64,000 nt of DNA from Affinundibacterium flavidum (GTDB taxonomy: Bacteria; Pseudomonadota; Gammaproteobacteria; Burkholderiales; Burkholderiaceae_D): positions 71,102 through 135,101 of the forward strand of contig NZ_JACOGA010000015.1 of NCBI RefSeq assembly GCF_014284175.1, in the 5' to 3' direction. A program made the translations under genes and the position numbers. Below, one piece after another: positions 57,820-64,000 of the stretch (positions are counted from its first letter, which is position 1; every line of letters starts with the position of its first letter). Under the pieces are notes generated by a model. It searched no databases. It was given only the letters and a program-made list of their open reading frames with translations, and had not been told where the DNA came from.

Positions 57820-58476
57820 TTAGTTAGCAAGGCTAGCTTCACGCTTAACGAAAAATAAACTCGCACCGACCAACATCAAGACCGCGCCAAAAATGCGATT
57901 TTGTATACGCTGCGCTTTGACATCACGCATCAGGTTTTGCAATGACGATGCCAATAAGGCATAACTATGCATTACGCTGGCATCAACGACCACCATGGTC
58001 ACAGCGAGAATAATCAATTGCGGCAGTAATGCAGCTTGGCTATTAATGAAGTTAGGTAAAACCGCCACCATAAAAACGATGCCTTTAGGATTGCTGGCAT
58101 TCGTCAAAAAGCCAGTAAGCACACGGCGGCGAAAGCTCGGCACGTGCGCCGCATCTTGTGTGTCGGCAGTTGACATACTTATGCTGGCCTGTGGCTTACT
58201 GAAAAATTGCGTCACTCCCAGATAAATCAGGTACAAGGCACCCAATATTTTGACGACACTAAACGCTGTTTCCGACGCTAGTAATAAAGAACCAACTCCT
58301 GCGCCTGCGATAATCAAGACCAATAGCAAACCAAACTGCAATCCCAATATCGTCACGCTGGCACGCTTCACCCCATAAGCCAGTCCATGCGACATCGATA
58401 AAATTGCCCCAGAGCCGGGTGAAATGGCGATAAGACAGGCAGCACAGAAGAAAGAAAACCAAGTAGCGAAGCTCAT
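57820..58476 (-). CDS. LysE/RhtB family amino-acid exporter
   Basis: A 218-residue inner-membrane protein with six hydrophobic segments. Family signature: SPGSGAILSMSHGLAYG (about 19-35, here SGA in place of the usual GPA), GALYLIYLGV (about 80-90) and FLTNASNPKGIVFMVAVLPNFI (about 122-143). It probably exports an amino acid or homoserine lactone-type compound. Stands alone, 110 nt after the GST gene on the same strand. Confidence 0.92.
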   Translation of the reverse strand: MSFATWFSFFCAACLIAISPGSGAILSMSHGLAYGVKRASVTILGLQFGLLLVLIIAGAGVGSLLLASETAFSVVKILGALYLIYLGVTQFFSKPQASISMSTADTQDAAHVPSFRRRVLTGFLTNASNPKGIVFMVAVLPNFINSQAALLPQLIILAVTMVVVDASVMHSYALLASSLQNLMRDVKAQRIQNRIFGAVLMLVGASLFFVKREASLAN

Positions 58477-58589
58477 AGTATTTACTTATCGAAGCGAATG
58501 AATAAGGAAGGAATTATCCCGCAAATTTGTGCGTTTGCTGCATTTGCTGCAGTGATCAATTTAAAAGATCGTCAAATACCTTGAGAATT

Positions 58590-59216
58590 TTAAGGAATAC
58601 CGTTTGCACCATATTGCAAAAATCCCGGTCGTTCACACAAGCGATCAAAATAGCTTGTCAGCGCAGGTAAATCGGCGTGCGCAATTGGCGCAGAACGCCA
58701 GCGATTAAGTGACAGTCCCAACACGATATCGGCCAGAGAAAACTCTGAGCCATTCACATATGCGCCAGTGCCTTGTAATTGTTGATCTAAAATCTGCATA
58801 TGGCGATTCCATTCGCGTACACCATGTTCTAACGCAGCCGCATCACGATGCGCAGGACTATGGCGCACTGTCGCCATGAAGGCATAACGCCAGGAATTAT
58901 TGAGTTCTGTGGCTTGCCAATCCATCCATTTTTCTATTTGTGCCCGCGCCATCGCCTCTTGTGGCAGCAAGTCAAACCGTTGAAAACGCGTCGCGAGATA
59001 ACGGCAAATGGAATTTGATTCCCACAGCGTCTGCCCTTCGTGTTGAATCACCGGCACCATGGCATTAGGGTTAAGTGCCATAAACTCCGGCGTTGTTACT
59101 GGATTCGGCGTACCCGAACCAAACTCAGTCAATTCAAATGGAATACCAATTTCAGCGCAAGTCCATAAGACTTTACGGACATTAATTGAGCTTGATTTAC
59201 CGAGAATAGTTAGCAT
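58590..59216 (-). CDS. glutathione S-transferase family protein
   Basis: A 208-residue protein from ATG 59,216 (MLTILGKSSSINVRKVLW is the usual start; an ATG at 59,258 would add 14 odd residues). The thioredoxin-like N-terminal domain has SSINVRK (catalytic Ser region) and VPVIQHEGQTLWESNSICRYLA (the glutathione-binding E-S pair). The C-terminal helical domain has FSLADIVLGLSLNRW. The substrate is not predictable. Confidence 0.92.
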   Translation of the reverse strand: MLTILGKSSSINVRKVLWTCAEIGIPFELTEFGSGTPNPVTTPEFMALNPNAMVPVIQHEGQTLWESNSICRYLATRFQRFDLLPQEAMARAQIEKWMDWQATELNNSWRYAFMATVRHSPAHRDAAALEHGVREWNRHMQILDQQLQGTGAYVNGSEFSLADIVLGLSLNRWRSAPIAHADLPALTSYFDRLCERPGFLQYGANGIP

Positions 59217-59349
59217 GAGAATTGAAAGTAGAATTACGGAAGAACGTATTCTACACATCTCATTGATTGTGCTGTGTTTGCGAATTCAAAAAAACAAGCA
59301 GCAATCAATGAGCGTTCTAAGAACAACTAAGCTGACCTAGCTCACTTGA

Positions 59350-60459
59350 TTAGGCAGCAGCTTTTTGCAGAAATGGATAATCGGTATAGCCCTTTTCAGC
59401 ACCACCATAAAACGTCGTACGATCCGGCGTATTGAGAGCCGCACCCATAGCAAATCGTTCAACCAAATCCGGATTCGCAATGTAAGGACGACCAAAAGCA
59501 ACCGCGTCGGCTAATCCACTAGCGATCAATGCATTTGCCTCTTCTGCGCTGTAACCACCGCAGCAAATCAAAGTTCCACTAAATGCTGCGCGCAATTGTT
59601 GACGGAATTCTGCACTCAATTCAGCGCCGCCAGCCCAGTCTGGTTCTGCAATGTGCAGATAAGCGATACCGCGTTTAGAAAATTCCCGCGCTAAATACAA
59701 TGCGCTCTCTTCTGCTTCTGTATCCGCAATACCATGCGCTACAAAGTTAGGCGATAGACGCACACCAACGCGCTCCGCCCCCATTTCACTGATCGCTGCA
59801 TCCACGGCTTCCAACATTAATCGTGCGCGATTTTCAATGCTGCCACCATAAGCGTCGCTGCGTTGATTGCTATTGGTTGAGAGGAATTGCTGCAGCAAAT
59901 AGCCGTTCGCACCATGTACTTCAACAAAATCAAAACCGATACGCTGAGCTCTATGCGCCGCTTGACGATATTGTTCAACGATGCCCGGAATTTCTGCCAA
60001 CTCCAAAGCGCGTGGTTGTGCTGTTTGCACATTCGCTGGCGTACCATCTTCTTGAATCACAAAGCATTGTGAATTTTCTGCGGTCAGCGCAGATGCAGAA
60101 ACAGGTGCGGCACCATTTTCTTGTAAGAGGTTATGGGAAATGCGACCAACATGCCATAGTTGTAGCGCAATTTTGCCTTGCATAGCATGCACTGCATCGA
60201 CAACGTTTTTCCATCCTGCTTCTTGTGCATCAGTGTAAATGCCAGGCGTCCAAGCGTAACCCTGACCTTGACGTGAAATTTGGCTCGCTTCAGTCACAAT
60301 CAAACCAGCACTGGCGCGCTGTGCATAATATTCGACGTTCAAAGCATGTGGAACATCACCAGGCTGTGCTGCACGCGAACGCGTTAATGGTGCCATCACG
60401 ACGCGATTGGCTAATTCAGTGGAACCTGTTTTGATGGGGGTTAATAATTGATCTAGCAT
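59350..60459 (-). CDS. nemA: N-ethylmaleimide reductase / alkene reductase (old yellow enzyme)
   Basis: A 369-residue FMN-dependent enzyme. Signatures: LANRVVMAPLTRSRA (18-32), LQLWHVGRISH (about 100-110), FDFVEVHGANGYLLQQFLS with the active-site His-Gly-Ala-Asn (about 176-194), NRARLMLEAVDA, and FGRPYIANPDLVER near the C-terminus. It reduces electrophilic alkenes and nitro compounds. AAGGAA precedes the start and a NemR-type operator lies 20 nt upstream, so induction by electrophiles is expected. Confidence 0.94.
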   Translation of the reverse strand: MLDQLLTPIKTGSTELANRVVMAPLTRSRAAQPGDVPHALNVEYYAQRASAGLIVTEASQISRQGQGYAWTPGIYTDAQEAGWKNVVDAVHAMQGKIALQLWHVGRISHNLLQENGAAPVSASALTAENSQCFVIQEDGTPANVQTAQPRALELAEIPGIVEQYRQAAHRAQRIGFDFVEVHGANGYLLQQFLSTNSNQRSDAYGGSIENRARLMLEAVDAAISEMGAERVGVRLSPNFVAHGIADTEAEESALYLAREFSKRGIAYLHIAEPDWAGGAELSAEFRQQLRAAFSGTLICCGGYSAEEANALIASGLADAVAFGRPYIANPDLVERFAMGAALNTPDRTTFYGGAEKGYTDYPFLQKAAA

Positions 60460-60478
60460 ACTATTTCCTTCATTAAAT

Positions 60479-60493
60479 TAGACCGGTCGTCTA
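60479..60493. promoter_or_regulatory. NemR-like operator upstream of nemA
   Basis: TAGACCGGTCGTCTA is a near-perfect palindrome 20 nt before nemA. The same motif with one base changed precedes the adjacent TetR-type gene. Confidence 0.85.
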
Positions 60494-60504
60494 GTTCTTG
60501 TTTC

Positions 60505-60526
60505 AAAAAAATAGGCCTAAGCCTAT
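60505..60526 (-). terminator. terminator between nemR and nemA
   Basis: On the minus strand ATAGGC-TTAG-GCCTAT is followed by a T run (the A run 60,505-60,510). It should end nemR transcripts before the nemA promoter region, leaving each gene with its own operator. Confidence 0.75.
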
Positions 60527-60661
60527 GGTGTGATGGTTACTTCCTACTGCGCTTTTACTGTGTTTTGTACGACGTTTTTTACTGAGCTGTTTTACAGCAG
60601 TTTTATTGCTATTTACTTCATTCCCTACATCTTTAATCAACTTTGCTTTACCCCACAGCAC

Positions 60662-61279
60662 TTACTTTGCATTAGCAGCACGCAGCAAAATTTTGGTCTG
60701 CTGCATCGCGATATCCAAGGGTTGCAAATGTAAATTCACCTTGCTTAACAAAGATGCGCCAACCCAGGTTGCATACAAAAATTCAGCCAACTCATCTATA
60801 TTGCAATCAGCGGATAAATCTCCTTCCAACTGTACTTGACGCAAAGCCTCCGCCAACTTACGAGTAATCCCCTGCATCCCAACCGTCAACGCTATACGCA
60901 TAGGCTCGGACAAATCAGAAACTTCCGCAGCCAACTTCACTGCCAGACACAAAGTCTGACAAGCAGATTGCTCCGCCTTCTGCTGCCAACTGGCGAAATA
61001 CCGGATCACACGTTCACGCGCTGGCAAGTCGCCTTCCATCAAAAGCTGCTGCAAGCGCGGCTGATAATCCGCAAAATAACGCTCCAACATCGCCACCCCG
61101 AATCCTTCTTTGGATTGGAAATAGTGATAAAAAGACCCTTTTGGCACAGCCGCCGCACCCAAAATCTCACTCAAGCCCAAAGCAGAAAAACCTTTGCCCA
61201 AAATTAAAGACTGACCGGTCGCCAAAATGCGCTCGCGGGTGTCGTGTTGGGCGGAATGAGTAGAGTTTGAGGTTTGCAT
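60662..61279 (-). CDS. nemR: TetR family regulator, NemR-like
   Basis: A 205-residue protein. The helix-turn-helix is at about residues 15-60 (RILATGQSLILGKGFSALGL, then AAVPKGSFYHYFQSKEGF). The ligand domain has CQTLCLAVKLAAEVSDLSEPMR, a segment I recall in NemR with a redox-active Cys. It lies upstream of nemA in the same direction, with a matching operator 14 nt before its own start, so it should repress itself and nemA and be released by electrophiles or hypochlorite. Confidence 0.9.
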   Translation of the reverse strand: MQTSNSTHSAQHDTRERILATGQSLILGKGFSALGLSEILGAAAVPKGSFYHYFQSKEGFGVAMLERYFADYQPRLQQLLMEGDLPARERVIRYFASWQQKAEQSACQTLCLAVKLAAEVSDLSEPMRIALTVGMQGITRKLAEALRQVQLEGDLSADCNIDELAEFLYATWVGASLLSKVNLHLQPLDIAMQQTKILLRAANAK

Positions 61280-61292
61280 GGCGAGATAATAT

Positions 61293-61307
61293 TAGACCAG
61301 TCGTCTA
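61293..61307. promoter_or_regulatory. NemR-like operator upstream of nemR
   Basis: TAGACCAGTCGTCTA differs at one base from the operator before nemA. It lies 14 nt before the nemR start, consistent with autoregulation. Confidence 0.85.
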
Positions 61308-61310
61308 GTG

Positions 61311-61814
61311 TCAAGTTAAATTTGTCAGCTTATTTAGTGAATGCTCAATATAAATTATTGAAGATCTAAAACTCCGTCCAAGCACTGATTTTTTGACGAC
61401 CTTCCCACATGAGGTCATATCGAGATATTCATCAATGAATCTCGGAATAATTACACTCTTCGTCACCGCATTAAATGGATTGGTTTCATAGGTCATACTT
61501 ACAGAAATATTAGCATTCATTGTATGACTTTCAGCTCCAAATATTCTTGAGTAGAACGAATTCCTCTTCGCTCTTATCACTTTGCAGCATTCAGGATGAT
61601 TCATAAAGAAATCACTTGCTGTCATTTCCGTAGCCGCAAGTTTCAAAATTCCAGCATTTATTTCATGCTTAATGGCCAATTCAATCAATTCTTGGTCGGA
61701 AAAAATTCTATTTTCAGGTCTGCAAAAATCCAAAGGAATAGAAGTTTCAAGGTAAACCAATAGGCCTACACACATTAGAAAAAAGATCGGTACATCAGAA
61801 AAAATTTTCCGCAT
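61311..61814 (-). CDS. membrane-anchored protein, unknown
   Basis: A 167-residue protein; MRKIF at 61,814 is preferred to the adjacent Met one codon earlier. There is one N-terminal hydrophobic segment (about 5-23), then a soluble part with CRPENRIFSDQELIELAIKHEI, HPECCKVIRAKRN and YLDMTSCGK. Five Cys suggest disulphides in the periplasm. No family is recognised. Its 3' end is only a few nt from the nemR operator. Confidence 0.65.
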   Translation of the reverse strand: MRKIFSDVPIFFLMCVGLLVYLETSIPLDFCRPENRIFSDQELIELAIKHEINAGILKLAATEMTASDFFMNHPECCKVIRAKRNSFYSRIFGAESHTMNANISVSMTYETNPFNAVTKSVIIPRFIDEYLDMTSCGKVVKKSVLGRSFRSSIIYIEHSLNKLTNLT

Positions 61815-61817
61815 CAA

Positions 61818-62196
61818 AACTCCATTTCACGGAGAGCCAATATAAATTATGTTGATACACATTACAGAAATACCCCCCCCTTCACTCGAGGCTACAGCAA
61901 AGGGACAATACTATGACGTCGTTAGGTTTGTAAATTCGGGATCAAACAAATCAAGCTCTCTTCAATTGAATTGAGATAACAATTATCCGATATCAAAGCG
62001 CACTACAGATCAAAACACCGCAATTTTCAATACGCCTTAACATCTTTCTGTCTAAACGAAAAATCAAGCTTTGATAAAAACAGCCGATACCCATCACTGT
62101 GAGCGCACTTCTTCTACGAACGCGTAATACATTTCTCAATAAGGCTGTGCGTACTGATTGTACGCATGGGATGCGAGATATTGCAGAGGTACCGAA
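61818..62196. other. gene-free region upstream of the EF-hand gene
   Basis: About 380 bp with no convincing frame. A run of eight Cs occurs near 61,875. It probably holds divergent promoters for the unknown protein and the calcium-binding protein, but no clear boxes are seen. Confidence 0.5.
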
Positions 62197-63372
62197 ATGA
62201 AAATCGCTAGTTCAGACATACAGCTGCAGGCCAGTTATGTCGCCACACAAAAATTAGAAACTCAGGAAAAAACCCGCGCATGGGTGGGGAATCAACGTCC
62301 TGATTTTGAAGGCATGGAAGCGCGCTTGCGCGATGCTGGCAAGGCACTTGGACAAACTCAGAACGTCGATAAGTCAAATATGTCACGTGAAGCACGTTCA
62401 TTACTGCCCTTCGATCTCGTTCAATTATCTGACGCGGCATTACAGGCTCAAGCTCAGGCCAGAAGCAATGATGCGGTGGCCGCCACAGATGCGGCAAGTG
62501 CCGTCGATCATATTCAAGATGATGTCGATAATGATCCGCGCATGATGGTGATCAGATATCTGATTGAACTGTTAACCGGACGTAAAATTGATACGCTCAA
62601 GACGAGTGATCTGCAAGATAATTCAGTTGGCAATGCATGCGCTTCACAGCCAGCGGCCGCGCAAAATGCAGCGGAAGCTGCGCAAAAAAATCCACGTCCA
62701 AATGCTGGTTGGGGTGTAGAGATTGATGTTCATCATAGCTATACAGAAACCGAGAAAACCCAATTTCAGGCAACTGGCAGCATCACTACAGCGGACAACA
62801 AACAGATCAAATTCAATCTCAGTTTTGAATTGAATCGTAGTTATCACGAAGAGAATCAAACACAAATTCGCAAAGGCGATGGTAAGAAAGTTGACCCGCT
62901 GACCTTAAATTTTTCTGGCAATAGTGCGCAATTGACTTCACAAAAATTTGAATTTGATTTAAATGCAGATGGCAAAAAGGATTCGATTTCTTTTGTTAAA
63001 GGTGCAGGCTTTTTGGCGTTTGATAAGAATAACGATGGCAAGATCAATGATGGTACTGAATTATTCGGTCCCGGCACAGGCAATGGATTTTCCGAGTTAG
63101 CCGCGTATGACAGCGACGGCAATCATTGGATCGATGAGAACGATGCGATCTATAGCAAACTGAAAGTCTGGACCAAAGACGCGGCCGGCAAAGATCAATT
63201 GCAATCACTCAAGCAAGCCAATGTAGGTGCGCTCTTTCTTGGGCAGGTTGAAACGCCATTTGAACTGAAGAGTGGCAACAATCATAGCGATGGTCAGATA
63301 CGTTCAACCGGCCTATGGTTGACTGAAGACGGACAAGCTAAAACGATGCAACAAGTGGATCTAGTTGTTTAG
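62197..63372 (+). CDS. EF-hand/calcium-loop protein, unknown function
   Basis: A 391-residue protein from ATG 62,197 (GAGG about 8 nt upstream); an in-frame ATG at 62,158 lacks a good RBS. The N-terminal half is Gln/Ala-rich and probably disordered. The C-terminal half has three calcium-loop-like motifs: DLNADGKKDSI, DKNNDGKINDGTE and DSDGNHWIDENDA, inside a conserved block FLAFDKNNDGKINDGTELFG, then FSELAAYDSDGN. This block is widespread in proteobacterial proteins of unknown role. No Sec signal. The calcium binding links it loosely to repeat-rich exported proteins, an inference only. Confidence 0.85.
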   Translation: MKIASSDIQLQASYVATQKLETQEKTRAWVGNQRPDFEGMEARLRDAGKALGQTQNVDKSNMSREARSLLPFDLVQLSDAALQAQAQARSNDAVAATDAASAVDHIQDDVDNDPRMMVIRYLIELLTGRKIDTLKTSDLQDNSVGNACASQPAAAQNAAEAAQKNPRPNAGWGVEIDVHHSYTETEKTQFQATGSITTADNKQIKFNLSFELNRSYHEENQTQIRKGDGKKVDPLTLNFSGNSAQLTSQKFEFDLNADGKKDSISFVKGAGFLAFDKNNDGKINDGTELFGPGTGNGFSELAAYDSDGNHWIDENDAIYSKLKVWTKDAAGKDQLQSLKQANVGALFLGQVETPFELKSGNNHSDGQIRSTGLWLTEDGQAKTMQQVDLVV

Positions 63373-63378
63373 GAAAAT

Positions 63379-63425
63379 TGTGACCAGCTGATGCTACGCT
63401 GACTTACACTGGTCACAGAATTTTT
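63379..63425 (+). terminator. terminator after the EF-hand gene
   Basis: TGTGACCAG pairs with CTGGTCACA (9 bp) across a 21-nt loop, followed 3 nt later by TTTTTATT. It lies 7 nt past the stop codon. Confidence 0.82.
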
Positions 63426-63484
63426 ATTGGCGGAACTTAGTTAGCAGCTTCGTTTATCGGCTAGCTTATGACCTAGTTTCAAAA

Positions 63485-64000
63485 TTACGCGCTACTACGC
63501 TCCAGAAAAAACTGCTTCAACAAGCTGACGAAGCGCAGCACATCTTGCGTATTAATATCCAAATGCGTGACCAAACGCACACGCTTTCCGGCAGAAATGA
63601 TCACGCCATGTTCACGTAGATAATCGCCAGCCGCCAAACCAAGTTCTGCCGATGTAAACTCGATGTAGAGCATATTCGTATGTGCAGCATCGACTTTCAA
63701 TTCGGCGATGTCACCGAGGCTGTGCTGCAATTGCTGTGCATGTGCATGATCGTCAGCTAAGCGATTTACGTGATGATCAAGCGCGTAATCTATCGCCGCC
63801 GCAATGATTCCCGCTTGACGCATACCACCACCGACCATCTTACGCCAGCGACGAGCGGCATGAATAAAATCGCGTGGTCCACATAAGACACTTCCTATCG
63901 GTGCGCCCAAACCTTTAGAACAACACACAGACACGGTATCGAAAGGCGCAGTAATATCCGCGACTGACAATTGTTGTGCAACAGCGGCGTTGAAGACACG
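63485..64000 (-). CDS. ltaE: low-specificity L-threonine aldolase (5' part beyond window)
   Basis: The C-terminal 171 residues are visible; the frame stays open to the window edge (RVFNAAVAQQLSVADI at the edge). The PLP lysine is in SVCCSKGLGAPIGSVL; then RRWRKMVGGGMRQAGIIAAA and HTNMLYIEF follow, all typical of LtaE. The enzyme cleaves L-threonine and L-allo-threonine to glycine and acetaldehyde. The stop is at 63,485. Confidence 0.93.
   Translation of the reverse strand, partial: RVFNAAVAQQLSVADITAPFDTVSVCCSKGLGAPIGSVLCGPRDFIHAARRWRKMVGGGMRQAGIIAAAIDYALDHHVNRLADDHAHAQQLQHSLGDIAELKVDAAHTNMLYIEFTSAELGLAAGDYLREHGVIISAGKRVRLVTHLDINTQDVLRFVSLLKQFFLERSSA

Overview
The window looks like a chromosomal segment of a betaproteobacterium. 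The run NUDIX hydrolase - aat - bpt - pyrD, the CIRCE-controlled groESL operon, the tonB - yfcH-like - DTW cluster and dispersed TTCCCGC/GCGGGAA repeats all fit Burkholderiales, most likely Oxalobacteraceae with a moderate GC content (an Undibacterium-like genome is my inference, not a search result).

Region 1 (1-33,702, minus strand) is one uninterrupted reading frame of at least 11,234 codons. It starts at 33,702 and runs off the left edge, so its C-terminus is missing. The protein is a mosaic of extracellular modules. In order it has RHS/YD repeats, two PPC-like and Ig-like blocks, 19 CARDB-like repeats, an IPT/TIG-like and an FN3-like module, two propeller-like stretches, about nine putative-Ig (cadherin-like) repeats, a dockerin-like Ca-binding pair, two separate metzincin zinc-protease motifs, and a tandem VCBS/cadherin-like array whose last units repeat every 279 bp. 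It is followed upstream by about 800 bp without genes and a single initiator tRNA with its own terminator.

Region 2 (34.8-40.6 kb) is ordinary housekeeping: NUDIX hydrolase, aat and bpt (N-degron tagging), pyrD, an aldo/keto reductase, a secreted alpha/beta-hydrolase and a small ABM-family monooxygenase.

Region 3 (about 41-47.9 kb) is a chromosomal integron. Nine small genes between 42.1 and 47.4 kb lie on the minus strand, each followed by an attC-like site. The sites have RYYYAAC and GTTRRRY core boxes, and in several cases the right box overlaps the stop codon. RidA, and perhaps a small membrane-protein gene, may be older cassettes at the far end. At the right edge, divergently oriented as expected, sits an integron integrase gene (intI) broken by a TGA and missing its catalytic C-terminal half. 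Its LexA (SOS) box is still intact. Most cassette proteins are secreted, lipoprotein or DUF-type small proteins of unknown function.

Region 4 (48-53.9 kb) has groES-groEL with a superposed sigma70/sigma32 promoter and a perfect CIRCE operator, an uncharacterised protein, and an OPT-family transporter. A palindromic element occurs twice, once inside the groES-groEL spacer and once after the OPT gene. In the second place it appears to have inserted into another repeat.

Region 5 (53.9-64 kb) carries a DTW-domain tRNA modification enzyme, a TIGR01777-type epimerase, a long TolA-like TonB protein, a LysE/RhtB exporter, a glutathione S-transferase, a nemR/nemA pair with a matching operator in front of each gene, a small unknown membrane-anchored protein, an EF-hand-type calcium-binding protein and the C-terminal part of a threonine aldolase (cut by the right edge).
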